Positions 1 to 7,482 of a stretch of 64,000 bases of DNA are shown here, piece by piece; positions within the stretch are counted from its first letter, which is position 1, and the number at the start of each line of letters is the position of its first letter. Below the pieces are notes generated by a model. It saw only the letters and a list, made by a program, of their open reading frames with translations, had not been told where the DNA came from and made no database searches. Source of the DNA: Candidatus Colinaster equi (GTDB lineage Bacteria > Bacillota > Clostridia > Lachnospirales > Lachnospiraceae); assembly GCA_018064425.1 (NCBI GenBank), contig JAGHVF010000002.1, positions 1 through 64,000 of the forward strand, given 5' to 3'. The translations under genes were made by a program, and so were the position numbers.

Positions 1-2
1 TG

Positions 3-101
3 AAGGTTGTTTTCACAAGGAAGGATAACGGAAATATTCATGCAAAATTATCTATGGGCGGTGATGGCTTTAGCGCCAGCGGCTCCGCGGATAAGCAATA
101 A
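3..101 (+). CDS. 3' end of an unrecognised gene (partial)
   Basis: An open frame enters from the left edge and stops at 99-101, giving about 32 C-terminal residues that end in a Gly/Ser-rich stretch (SMGGDGFSASGSADKQ). A strong hairpin follows 45 bases after the stop, as expected for the end of a transcription unit. I do not recognise the family, and the fragment is too short to assign a function. That it is coding is inferred from the open frame and the terminator placement only. Confidence 0.4.
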   Translation, partial: KVVFTRKDNGNIHAKLSMGGDGFSASGSADKQ

Positions 102-146
102 ATTGTTGAAACAAATTGCAGCTGTAGTTACGGAGTAATAAATTGA

Positions 147-175
147 GAGCCCGCAGGTTTTGCGGGCTCCTTCTA
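147..175. terminator. Bidirectional rho-independent terminator
   Basis: A perfect 9-bp GC-rich stem (147-155 with 161-169) closes a 5-base loop. It lies between the convergent ends of the left-edge gene and the minus-strand ATPase that stops at 179. The T-run is weak on the plus strand (cttct) and moderate on the minus strand, so it probably serves both genes. Confidence 0.75.
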
Positions 176-178
176 TCA

Positions 179-1456
179 TCAATCTATGGGAGTATCTAAA
201 AGCCATTTCCAGGCAGGAACTACCGATACCGGTATGCCGTCACAGTCCAAATCGGCTTCTTCGCTGCCGGTGATTATGAGGCATCTTGAATCGGGAATGA
301 AATTCCGAAGCTTGATAAATGCTTTTGTTTCACGTTCCTTGGTATCCATGTTATCAAGAAGCTGCATGCTTACCTGGATGGCAAGCTTTTCCGAAGGGAC
401 ATAAAAATCAATTTCTATGTTGTTTTCAAAGTAATATACATTCTCTACACCATAGCGCCGAATCAATTCTATGGCGACGAGGTTTTCCAACTGAGCTGAT
501 TTGCAATCAAGGAGCATAAGCCCCAAAAGACCTGTGTCCATGAAGTAGTACTTGGGAGAAGCTTCCTTTTCCACAAGCTTTGCGGCGTAATTATGCAAGG
601 CGAAAATGAGATATGAATCCATCGCATATCCTACATAATTAATCACGGTTTGCTTACCAAGAGAGGTGCCGGCGCTTTTTAATATATTGGCGAGTCTGCT
701 GAAGGACAAAGGCTTTGTTATTGACTCAGCTATCTTCTTAAGGATGAGCTTAATGGCAAAATCATTTGTGATTTTATTTCTTGTAATAATATCGCCTAGG
801 TAGACAGTCTGATAAATACTGCTTAAGTAAGCACGTTTATTCTTAATATCTACAAGTTCGGGAAAGGCTCCGGAAGAAACATATTCATTATACTGAGCAA
901 GTACATCAGCTTTGTCATTTGTGCTGATGGTATCCAGATAATTTTTCTCTTTGCCATTGGCAATAAGATATTCGGAAAATGAATATGGATATACATTCAT
1001 TATCACAAAGCGTCCGCCAAGCGTGGAGGCAATTTCACTGCTGAGCATCTTACTGTTGCTTCCGGTGATATTAATTCGATATTTCATGTCTGCAATTCTG
1101 CGGACAAACTTTTCCCATCCTTCCACATTTTGAATCTCATCAAGGAAAAGATATGGAGGGTTATCCGTACCGGAGAGTTCCAGGCCTATCTCAAGGATAG
1201 TATTCAGATCATCAGCGGTTATTTCCAGGAGACGTTCATCTTCAAAATTCACATAGACAATCTGAGACATCGGAACATTTTTATCAAGGAGCTGCTTTAC
1301 CTGCTGGTACATCATATAAGATTTGCCGGTTCTTCTGATTCCAACGAAACAGTAATTAACATTTTCTTCAAGAATATAGTGTCTTTCAATCAAAGGGTTG
1401 TTTAAATACATTTCCTTTTGGTCAATCATAATTTGTTTTAAGGTATCTCTGTTCAT
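179..1456 (-). CDS. AAA_14/DUF4143-type ATP-binding protein
   Basis: This is a 425-residue P-loop ATPase of the AAA_14 + DUF4143 type (COG1373-like). The Walker A motif GIRRTGKS is at residues 39-46 and the Walker B motif YLFLDEIQ at about 102-109. The central NITGSNSKMLSSE sensor segment and the C-terminal DUF4143/nuclease-like half (YYFENNIEIDFYVP near residue 340) follow in the usual order, and the length is normal for the family. The start is supported by GGAGG about 8 bases upstream. The cellular role of this family is poorly known; members are abundant in anaerobes and often stand alone, as here. The C-terminal acidic/Asp motif suggests a restriction-endonuclease-like fold, but that is inference. 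Confidence 0.88.
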   Translation of the reverse strand: MNRDTLKQIMIDQKEMYLNNPLIERHYILEENVNYCFVGIRRTGKSYMMYQQVKQLLDKNVPMSQIVYVNFEDERLLEITADDLNTILEIGLELSGTDNPPYLFLDEIQNVEGWEKFVRRIADMKYRINITGSNSKMLSSEIASTLGGRFVIMNVYPYSFSEYLIANGKEKNYLDTISTNDKADVLAQYNEYVSSGAFPELVDIKNKRAYLSSIYQTVYLGDIITRNKITNDFAIKLILKKIAESITKPLSFSRLANILKSAGTSLGKQTVINYVGYAMDSYLIFALHNYAAKLVEKEASPKYYFMDTGLLGLMLLDCKSAQLENLVAIELIRRYGVENVYYFENNIEIDFYVPSEKLAIQVSMQLLDNMDTKERETKAFIKLRNFIPDSRCLIITGSEEADLDCDGIPVSVVPAWKWLLDTPID

Positions 1457-1638
1457 GACGATTCCTCCAATCTACAAAACAATTATATGCCAATACTGTT
1501 CTGCGCACAAGACAAAAATAAAACAAAAGTGTTCTACAAGGTGTTAAAACGCGTTCTGACATAAAAAATCCAATCCCATTGTACTTTTTTCCTCCGAAAG
1601 TCCAATCTTTGGATATCAATTCTGCTGATTATTCTTGC

Positions 1639-1664
1639 TCTCCCTGGGGAGTTCGGGCAGGGAG
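1639..1664. other. GC-rich hairpin in 384-bp intergenic region
   Basis: Between the divergent ATPase gene (starting at 1456) and the LysM peptide gene (starting at 1841) there are 384 bases with no convincing gene. They contain this 8-bp inverted repeat (TCTCCCTG / CAGGGAGA, 11-base loop) and, further right, the putative promoter at 1744. The hairpin has no following T-run, so I do not call it a terminator. Confidence 0.35.
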
Positions 1665-1720
1665 ATACCGGCTTTCTAATTTCGCCAAAATCAGGCCAAA
1701 ATCAAAAAATCAAAAAGCAA

Positions 1721-1749
1721 TAGCTTTTTTGGGGGACGCTTCGTATAAT
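1721..1749 (+). promoter_or_regulatory. Putative promoter of the LysM leader peptide
   Basis: A perfect -10 box TATAAT lies at 1744-1749. Seventeen bases upstream is TAGCTT, which is not a classical -35 box. The second leader-peptide gene has TAGCCT-N17-TATAAT in the same arrangement (2144-2172), so the two genes may share promoter type and control. The -10 box is clear; the -35 element and shared regulation are inference. Confidence 0.45.
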
Positions 1750-1840
1750 TAAATATAAGGGAAAAAACTTGCCGAAGCTGTAACAATTTTCGTTCTGCTG
1801 CGTACTAAGAGATGAAATCAAAATTTGAAAGGAGCACCCC

Positions 1841-2113
1841 ATGAAAACAAAAGAAGAACTGAACGCCCTGAAAGAGGAAGTTGAAACCGTGAGTAGGAAG
1901 CTGCATGAGCTGACAGATGAAGAGCTTGTGCAGGTCTCGGGTGGCGCATACCTGGGTTATTGCTTTGTGTACGTCATCAAGAAGGGTGACTCCCTCCCAG
2001 TTATCGCACAACGCTACGGCACTACTGTAGAGACTCTCTGCGAACTCAACAACATCAAGAATCCTAACCTCATCTACGCTGGTAACAAGCTTCTTATTCC
2101 TTACAAGGGATAA
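1841..2113 (+). CDS. Double-glycine leader peptide carrying a LysM domain
   Basis: This 90-residue protein has two parts. Residues 1-35 look like a bacteriocin/RiPP-type leader: charged and helical, ending in [14 protein letters not shown] with the double glycine at 34-35. Residues about 43-88 form one LysM domain ([17 protein letters not shown]...[14 protein letters not shown]), a fold that binds N-acetylglucosamine polymers such as peptidoglycan. Known C39-peptidase ABC transporters cut after GG and export the cargo, so a secreted free LysM domain of about 55 residues is predicted. No such transporter or modification enzyme is in the window. The start has an AAAGGAGC ribosome site. A sister gene with the same leader follows 97 bases downstream. 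Confidence 0.8.
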   Translation: MKTKEELNALKEEVETVSRKLHELTDEELVQVSGGAYLGYCFVYVIKKGDSLPVIAQRYGTTVETLCELNNIKNPNLIYAGNKLLIPYKG

Positions 2114-2143
2114 TCTTTCACAAATCCGGGGTCACGAATCTAC

Positions 2144-2172
2144 TAGCCTGCGTCAAGCGAAAATCGTATAAT
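2144..2172 (+). promoter_or_regulatory. Putative promoter of the second leader peptide
   Basis: TATAAT at 2167-2172 is preceded at 17 bases by TAGCCT (2144-2149), matching the arrangement in front of the LysM peptide. The gene therefore probably has its own promoter, although read-through from the first peptide gene is possible because no terminator separates them. Confidence 0.4.
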
Positions 2173-2210
2173 ACATAAAAGGGAGCTTGAGCAGTGGAAG
2201 GAGGTATCCT

Positions 2211-2444
2211 ATGAAAACGAATGAAGAACTGAACGCCATTAGGCAGAAAACTGCAACAATGAATAACAAACTCGATGAACTGACTGATGTAGAGATAGAA
2301 AAGGTGAATGGTGGAGCATCCGGAATTATTAAGGGTAAAGCTTATGACAAAATTGAGAAGGAATCTAGCCAAGAAGCCGGAATCCAAAAGTATAAACCCG
2401 GTCTGGAAGATTGGATACAGAAGAATACACCTGATCCTGATTAG
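2211..2444 (+). CDS. Double-glycine leader peptide with short charged cargo
   Basis: This 77-residue product has a leader closely related to that of the LysM peptide: the first eight residues differ at one position, and the double glycine falls at the same place (34-35, in KVNGGASG). The cargo of about 42 residues is hydrophilic, has no cysteine and no LysM motif, and ends in NTPDPD. The start at 2211 is chosen because GGAAGGAGG lies 8 bases upstream; a longer frame from a TTG at 2187 would swallow the ribosome site. It could be an exported peptide, a signalling peptide or a bacteriocin-like product. The leader similarity is direct; the function is unknown. Confidence 0.7.
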   Translation: MKTNEELNAIRQKTATMNNKLDELTDVEIEKVNGGASGIIKGKAYDKIEKESSQEAGIQKYKPGLEDWIQKNTPDPD

Positions 2445-2535
2445 CAATTACTATGCCTAGTCCTGCAAGTCTGGATTTATAAGCAAGAATACTGAAAGTG
2501 ACACTATTCTACAATACGAAAAGAGGTGTAAGAAA

Positions 2536-3297
2536 ATGGTAGGAATTTATTTCAGTGGAACAGGAAATACAAAACATTGCATGGAATTACTTGTTTCGTC
2601 AGTAGATAGAGAGGCCGATTGTATAAGTATAACTGACAAAAGAGTATTAGATATAATAGAATCTAATGAAATTATTTATCTTGGCTATCCTACTCAGTTT
2701 TCAAATATGCCTTATATTATTAGAGATTTTATTAAGAAGAATAAGAATATTTGGAAAGGAAAAAAGATATTCTGCATATCAACTATGGGAGCTTTTAGTG
2801 GAGATGGTGCTGGATGTAGTGCCAGAGAACTGAAAAAATATGGTGCAATAATATTGGGTGGTTTACATATTCATATGCCAGATGCTGTATGTGATAGTAA
2901 ATTATTAAAAAAGAGTATCGTTGAAAATCAGAAAATTATTAAAGAAGCTGATGAAAAAATATATAGGATAGCAAATGAAGTAAAAAGTGGTAAATATCCT
3001 CAAGAAGGAGTTGGCTTTTGGTCTCATATGTGTGGATTATTTGGCCAGAGACTATGGTTTTATAATAAAACAACAGGGTACACAGACAAAATAAAAGTGA
3101 GTAGTGCCTGCAGTAGATGTGGGAAATGCATTTCCGTTTGTCCGATGGAGAATCTTAGTATAAACGGCAACAAAGTCATTGCTGGTAACAAATGCACTAT
3201 GTGTTACAGTTGTGTTAGTCAGTGCCCCAATAAAGCATTGACATTATTAGGAAAAACAGTAGTTGAACAGTGCAGATATGAAAAATATGTAGATTAG
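2536..3297 (+). CDS. EFR1-type flavodoxin/ferredoxin fusion
   Basis: This 253-residue redox protein joins an N-terminal flavodoxin-like domain to a C-terminal bacterial ferredoxin domain. The flavodoxin FMN phosphate loop SGTGNT is at residues 7-12. Two CxxCxxCxxxC(P) clusters, with cysteines at 192/195/198/202 and 220/223/226/230, should each bind a 4Fe-4S centre. This domain order is typical of EFR1-family ferredoxins of anaerobes, which are presumed cytoplasmic electron-transfer proteins. An AAGAGGTG ribosome site precedes the ATG. It appears monocistronic, and no partner oxidoreductase lies next to it, so its electron donor and acceptor cannot be named. Confidence 0.85.
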   Translation: MVGIYFSGTGNTKHCMELLVSSVDREADCISITDKRVLDIIESNEIIYLGYPTQFSNMPYIIRDFIKKNKNIWKGKKIFCISTMGAFSGDGAGCSARELKKYGAIILGGLHIHMPDAVCDSKLLKKSIVENQKIIKEADEKIYRIANEVKSGKYPQEGVGFWSHMCGLFGQRLWFYNKTTGYTDKIKVSSACSRCGKCISVCPMENLSINGNKVIAGNKCTMCYSCVSQCPNKALTLLGKTVVEQCRYEKYVD

Positions 3298-3366
3298 GGA
3301 TTCAATAGATTATGTACTGGCTTTGAAACTTTCTGACCCCCTGGGGACGGGGTTAGGGTGTCAATA

Positions 3367-3624
3367 TTATTGATTAGCGTTTATAATTCGAATTACGCGA
3401 TTGCATTTAGGGCAGATATCACCATCGATGGGCTCTTTTTCACTGAATTCCTTATCATACATAATATCCGGCCTCATATTATCTTTGCTAAAATTATGAT
3501 AAGCAATTAGCTTTTTTTCGGGTCTGAAATGTGGAACCCAAACACCAAATGACATATCCTGATATGTCTCTTGTCTTATGTAGTAACAGCATTCATCAGC
3601 ATTTTCATAATATTTTCTATGCAT
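3367..3624 (-). CDS. Small hypothetical protein with CPKC motif
   Basis: This 85-residue product has a C-terminal CPKC knuckle (GDICPKCNRVIRI) and a CC pair near residue 12, suggesting possible metal binding. The rest is rich in Tyr, His and charged residues, with no membrane segment or signal peptide. A GAGG ribosome site lies 7 bases upstream of the ATG. It lies convergent to the flavodoxin/ferredoxin gene. I do not recognise a family, and its reality rests on the ribosome site and the plausible composition. Confidence 0.55.
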   Translation of the reverse strand: MHRKYYENADECCYYIRQETYQDMSFGVWVPHFRPEKKLIAYHNFSKDNMRPDIMYDKEFSEKEPIDGDICPKCNRVIRIINANQ

Positions 3625-3749
3625 CGTTTTTCCTCATTATCTTCATAAATCTCATCAAATAGACTGTAATTCCATTAAATATATTTTACCATATATTAGC
3701 AAAATTATTCTTTTTGATACAACCCGAAATGAGGAAATACCTGTATGAA

Positions 3750-3777
3750 ATAGCTCGCTTGAAGAGGGCTATTTTTT
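3750..3777 (+). terminator. Hairpin with T-run upstream of the ECF operon
   Basis: A 7-bp stem with one T-G pair (3750-3756 with 3766-3772) and a 9-base loop is followed by six T. It sits about 20 bases upstream of the ECF promoter and would insulate it from read-through. No plus-strand gene ends immediately before it; the nearest ends at 3297. Confidence 0.5.
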
Positions 3778-3793
3778 CGAAAAAAAATTTTTT

Positions 3794-3819
3794 TGTAACG
3801 AAATGTAATGTGCCACGTC
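3794..3819 (+). promoter_or_regulatory. ECF-sigma-type autoregulatory promoter
   Basis: TGTAAC (3794-3799), a 16-base spacer and CGTC (3816-3819) match the consensus described for promoters of Bacillus SigW/SigX/SigM-type ECF factors. It lies 44 bases before the ECF sigma gene, the expected position for positive autoregulation. The elements are seen directly; autoregulation is inference from family behaviour. Confidence 0.7.
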
Positions 3820-3863
3820 TAATATATGTGCACAAGAAAAAAGAAGGAGGTGATGATAGGTAG

Positions 3864-4352
3864 ATGGATTACGAAGCGTTGTATGTATCGTATTATAAGC
3901 AAGTCTTTTCGTTTGCAATGACATTGGCAAAAGATTGCGACAGAGCTGAAGAAATTACGCAGGAAACTTTTACCAGAGCACTCAGTAAGGGCGCTTTCAG
4001 AAAAGATTGTAAAGAACTTACCTGGCTATGTACGATTGCAAAAAATCTTTTTATAGATGAGGAACGTAAGCGCAAACATATCGATGATATTCCGGAAGAA
4101 CAAAAATCTGAGATTCAGTCAGAGATAAATGTTGAACGAAGCGTCGTAGACAGCGATACATCATATCGAATTCACTTAATACTTCACGCGATGGAAGAGC
4201 CATACAAGGAAGTGTTTCAGTTGAGAGTATTCGGAGAGATGTCTTTTGAAAAGATTGCGACAATATTTGGTAAAACCGAAAGCTGGGCTAGAGTTACCTA
4301 TCATAGAGCCAAGTTAAAAATACAGGAAAGGATGAATGAAGATGAATTGTAA
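3864..4352 (+). CDS. ECF-family RNA polymerase sigma factor
   Basis: This 162-residue sigma-70 family protein has only region 2 (about residues 5-70; AEEITQETFTRA and WLCTIAKNLFIDE segments) and region 4 (about 105-155; EMSFEKIATIFGKTESWARV helix-turn-helix), the size and layout of ECF factors. It should direct RNA polymerase to promoters such as the TGTAAC-N16-CGTC site upstream of its own gene. The ribosome site AAGGAGGTGAT is strong. The gene overlaps the anti-sigma factor gene by about 17 bases, implying coupled translation and stoichiometric production. A role in cell-envelope stress is inferred from the operon partners. Confidence 0.92.
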   Translation: MDYEALYVSYYKQVFSFAMTLAKDCDRAEEITQETFTRALSKGAFRKDCKELTWLCTIAKNLFIDEERKRKHIDDIPEEQKSEIQSEINVERSVVDSDTSYRIHLILHAMEEPYKEVFQLRVFGEMSFEKIATIFGKTESWARVTYHRAKLKIQERMNEDEL

Positions 4353-5310
4353 TGTAATCAGAGATATATTACCGTTGTATGCTGATGGCGCATGCAGCAA
4401 TGAAAGTAAACAGCTGGTTGAAGAACATATTGATTCATGTGAAGAGTGTAGAAACCAATTGTTGATGATTAAAGATGATGAATGTGTCACATCACTTGCA
4501 AAACAGGGAGATGATGTGGTACTAAGACATGCGAAGAAAGAGATGCGTAAATCGATGACGATGGCTGCGGTGATTTCAGGTATCCTGATGATTCCCGTGC
4601 TGGTGTGTATGATTGTGAATCTGGCCACAGGACATGGCCTCAGTTGGTTTTTTATTGTATTGACATCACTGCTTGTTGTGGCATCAATTACAGTAGTTCC
4701 GCTTGCGGTCACAACAAATAAGGGATTATGGACGCTGGGATCATTTACGCTTTCGCTTCTCATATTATTTGCGACAGTATGTATATATACAAGAACAAGC
4801 TGGTTCTTTATTGCATCGACCGCAACACTCTTTGGGCTGTCGCTTTGCTTTATGCCGTTTGTCAGCAAGGCCATCAAAAGAGGCTTTTGGAGTAACAAGA
4901 GGGCATTGTTTACATGCATAGTTGATACGGCTTTGCTGCTTGTTATGCTCGGAACAATCGGAATCTGTGTAGGTAATGCATTTTATTGGAAACTTACCGG
5001 TGCTATACTTTTGGTGTTGCTTTCATACATTGCCATTATGTGTGTGGTATTAAGTATGAAAAAGAATAAGAAATTCAAATTTGGACTTGCTGCAATGATA
5101 TCCGGAATTGTGTTTGCATCTGCCGATAATATCGTGCTGATGATTCTTGGATACAATACAATATGGCATGTATTCAGACCGTTTACTTGGAAGCTCTATA
5201 CGATTGAATCCAATATTAATTGGATTATGTTGATTGTATTTGAAATAGTAGGTTTTATATTATTTATCGTCGGAATAAAGAAAGGAAATGTTGAGAAAAA
5301 TGAAGAATAA
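4336..5310 (+). CDS. Membrane anti-sigma factor with zinc-finger (zf-HC2)
   Basis: This 324-residue protein begins with a ZAS-type anti-sigma domain: C5, then HIDSCEEC giving the H31-x3-C35-x2-C38 zinc motif. It continues with seven or more hydrophobic segments between about residues 75 and 320. The domain should hold the ECF sigma factor at the membrane until an envelope signal releases it. An in-frame ATG six bases further on (4342) is an alternative start; AGGAAAGG at 4324-4331 could serve either. The gene overlaps both neighbours, so the three genes are one operon. Confidence 0.85.
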   Translation: MKMNCNVIRDILPLYADGACSNESKQLVEEHIDSCEECRNQLLMIKDDECVTSLAKQGDDVVLRHAKKEMRKSMTMAAVISGILMIPVLVCMIVNLATGHGLSWFFIVLTSLLVVASITVVPLAVTTNKGLWTLGSFTLSLLILFATVCIYTRTSWFFIASTATLFGLSLCFMPFVSKAIKRGFWSNKRALFTCIVDTALLLVMLGTIGICVGNAFYWKLTGAILLVLLSYIAIMCVVLSMKKNKKFKFGLAAMISGIVFASADNIVLMILGYNTIWHVFRPFTWKLYTIESNINWIMLIVFEIVGFILFIVGIKKGNVEKNEE

Positions 5311-6223
5311 TAGATTAGGTAAGAACATTGCAATTGTAGTAGCATCTGTATTGGCGGTGGCTTCTTTGGCACTTACCGGATGCAGCGATATTGTGATAGA
5401 TGGTAGAAACGGAATATCCGTGAACGGTGTATATAATGTGTCGTATGATGAAGACAAGTATACTATCGGTGATACGGAGTATACAGGCGACGTTACGGGC
5501 ATTAATATTGATTGGATTGATGGACAGGTTGATATAACATATCATGACGAAGATACAATTGTGATTAGTGAGACATATGAAGTAAAGAGTGATGAGTCAT
5601 CAAAAATGCGTACACGTTTTGAAGACGGCATTTTGGATATAAGATATTGCAGCCGCTCTTGTATGATACCTTCGATGAAGAAAAAACTGAGTGTTGTTTT
5701 ACCTAAGGGAATAACTTTGGAAACTTTCACATATAGTGCGACCAGTGCTCAGTTAGAGTTCGATGAGATTACGGCAAAGGAATTCAAATTTGATTCAACA
5801 TCGGGAACATTAGACTGTGACATGATTAAAGCCACCGATGAAGTTAGTATGAATGTGACATCAGGCAACGTTACGGTAGCAAAGGCAGTAACAGCAAATT
5901 CATTCAGTTTTGACAGTACATCGGGAACATTAAAAATCAACGGCGCCGAGATTGTTGATGACATTAGTGTTGATTCAACATCCGGAAATTGTATAATTGA
6001 ATTTGCAAAGATGTGCAACATATCACATAGCGCAACAAGCGGAAACCTTAAACTGACTGTTCCGTCAGATGCTGAATTTGTTGTTCGTCATGATGCTACA
6101 AGCGGAAAAACGAATGTTAATGTTCCTATGATTATTAGTGATGACAAGTATGTTGTTGGTGCCGGAACATATTCGGTTGAGTCTGACACAACATCAGGAG
6201 ATGTTGATATCGATTCAATGTAA
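5288..6223 (+). CDS. DUF4097-family lipoprotein
   Basis: This 311-residue protein has a signal peptide ending in the lipobox LALTGC (Cys about 32, or 28 if translation starts at ATG 5300, which has the better ribosome spacing). The C-terminal two thirds are a DUF4097-type beta repeat region with recurrent TSG turns (DSTSGTL, VTSGNV, DSTSGNC, ATSGNL, ATSGKT, TTSGDV). It would sit on the outer face of the membrane. Related DUF4097 proteins occur with envelope-stress regulators such as LiaG. Its place as third gene of the sigma/anti-sigma operon suggests it senses or buffers envelope damage, which is inference. Confidence 0.82.
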   Translation: MLRKMKNNRLGKNIAIVVASVLAVASLALTGCSDIVIDGRNGISVNGVYNVSYDEDKYTIGDTEYTGDVTGINIDWIDGQVDITYHDEDTIVISETYEVKSDESSKMRTRFEDGILDIRYCSRSCMIPSMKKKLSVVLPKGITLETFTYSATSAQLEFDEITAKEFKFDSTSGTLDCDMIKATDEVSMNVTSGNVTVAKAVTANSFSFDSTSGTLKINGAEIVDDISVDSTSGNCIIEFAKMCNISHSATSGNLKLTVPSDAEFVVRHDATSGKTNVNVPMIISDDKYVVGAGTYSVESDTTSGDVDIDSM

Positions 6224-6276
6224 ATTAATTTTACTGGGGTTAATATGAATATTAGAAATGTATTGCGTTAGTATAT

Positions 6277-6311
6277 GGCAGGTTGTCGCACGTTGGCAAC
6301 CTGCCTTTTTT
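6277..6311 (+). terminator. Rho-independent terminator of the ECF operon
   Basis: A perfect 9-bp stem (GGCAGGTTG 6277-6285 with 6297-6305) and an 11-base loop are followed by six T. It lies 54 bases after the DUF4097 gene. Confidence 0.9.
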
Positions 6312-6336
6312 GGGGAATCAAAAGTCGGTCGCTTTA

Positions 6337-6345
6337 TGGTATAAT
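6337..6345 (+). promoter_or_regulatory. Extended -10 promoter of the membrane protein gene
   Basis: TGGTATAAT (TATAAT at 6340-6345) follows the operon terminator and precedes the next gene by 63 bases. No good -35 box is seen at 16-18 bases, consistent with an extended -10 promoter. Confidence 0.5.
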
Positions 6346-6408
6346 GTGACTGCAAAATTCATTTTTGATATTTTGTTGAATATAATATGAAAAACAGAGG
6401 ATTATCAA

Positions 6409-7275
6409 ATGAGTAATGGATTGAAACGTTTTTTTTATTTTTGGCGATTTCCGCTTATATTTTTTGTACTTTTTTGGGTGTTGCTTTGGTTAACTACTAA
6501 AGTGAATGGAGACGCAGGTGGTATTTTGAGTGCAATATGGCTCTTTATTGTTATTCCCGGATTGCTCTTTTTTACTATTCGCTCAATATATTTATGGATT
6601 CGAAGTGTTGTTACATATCATCGTACCGGAATTCGCGACGAAGTGCTCGTGTTCTCGGAGGTTGATTTTATGTGTGGCATCATCGATGCAATTGCGGATG
6701 AAATTGATTCGATAAGGGAACTTTCAGGCTCTATGAAACTGCGCTATTTGGGATTCCGTATTGTGGGTATAGGGCTCGTTATAGCCGGTAGTATAGGCGC
6801 AATTCTATGTTACCCTATTCTTTTGCTGGTTGTTATCTGGAGTTTGGTAATTATTGCAGGTGCAACACTTTGGATTATGGCCAATCCCAGCCGTTACAAT
6901 TTGCGTGTAAGCGGTGCACGAATGGTACCTTTTCACGGCGACATAGCGATAGATGAACTCTTCAATGTTCTCAAGACGATTTCGACATCTTTGGGTACTC
7001 CGGAAATGGCCAATGTTCGAGGATTCAAAAATCGTGTAATTGTCTATGGCTCATCGTCGGATGCATATATATATGTGGTTTATCGTGCACATCTTTTTGA
7101 TTATTATTACGTAAGTACAATTGCATCATATTCTCTTAACGATGAATTACCGGAAGATTCAAATTCTGATAAAATAGGTGATGGAAATATCCAGGACTTT
7201 GCATATTATTTGGACGAGCTTGCCGATACCGTTAAGGAGGCCGTAGCTATCGCAGCCGTTGATTTTTGTCAGTAA
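6409..7275 (+). CDS. Hypothetical membrane protein, four TM segments
   Basis: This 288-residue protein has two hydrophobic segments near the N terminus (about 10-30 and 40-65) and two more around 115-165. A soluble C-terminal region of about 120 residues ends in an acidic helix (DFAYYLDELADTVKEAVAIAAVDF). An AGAGGA ribosome site precedes the ATG. It is a single-gene unit with its own promoter and terminator. I recognise no domain, and no function is proposed. Confidence 0.75.
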   Translation: MSNGLKRFFYFWRFPLIFFVLFWVLLWLTTKVNGDAGGILSAIWLFIVIPGLLFFTIRSIYLWIRSVVTYHRTGIRDEVLVFSEVDFMCGIIDAIADEIDSIRELSGSMKLRYLGFRIVGIGLVIAGSIGAILCYPILLLVVIWSLVIIAGATLWIMANPSRYNLRVSGARMVPFHGDIAIDELFNVLKTISTSLGTPEMANVRGFKNRVIVYGSSSDAYIYVVYRAHLFDYYYVSTIASYSLNDELPEDSNSDKIGDGNIQDFAYYLDELADTVKEAVAIAAVDFCQ

Positions 7276-7308
7276 AGCTATAGCAATTTATTGTAAGGAT
7301 TAAAAAAG

Positions 7309-7343
7309 ACGGGATATGTTCGTAATGAGCATATCCCGTTTTG
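7309..7343 (+). terminator. Rho-independent terminator
   Basis: A perfect 10-bp stem (ACGGGATATG 7309-7318 with 7330-7339), an 11-base loop and a short T-run lie 33 bases after the stop of the preceding membrane protein gene. Confidence 0.85.
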
Positions 7344-7417
7344 TGTAGCATATCTGTATGCGCATATTATATATTGCGGTTAAGTCGTTATCAAGTAAAC
7401 AAATTATATAATTCATG

Positions 7418-7469
7418 TTGACAAATATCGGATAACTTGGTAAAGTGAACATATCGGAAAACTTGGTAA
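7418..7469 (+). promoter_or_regulatory. Promoter overlapped by a 19-bp direct repeat (probable operator)
   Basis: TTGACA (7418-7423), a 17-base spacer and TAAAGT (7441-7446) form a promoter for the next gene pair. A 19-bp sequence, ATATCGGAWAACTTGGTAA, occurs twice in direct orientation (7425-7443 and 7451-7469), exactly 26 bases apart, with one mismatch. One copy fills the spacer and enters the -10 box; the other lies just downstream. The pair encodes an XRE regulator, so autorepression is likely. The repeat is seen directly; the bound protein is inferred. Confidence 0.65.
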
Positions 7470-7482
7470 GGGAGAACGCGCG

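Noticed and set aside
1422..1619. Minus-strand open frame upstream of the ATPase
   Set aside because: Overlaps the ATPase start region in another frame and has no ribosome site or protein-like composition.
3325..3362. GC-rich palindromic stretch (ACCCC...GGGGT) in the gap between two genes
   Set aside because: The stem is only 5 bp with an 8-base loop and no T-run, so I do not call it a terminator or a mobile-element end.
4314..4919. Minus-strand open frame (201 codons)
   Set aside because: Antisense to the anti-sigma factor gene, which has clear motifs; no start signals on the minus strand.
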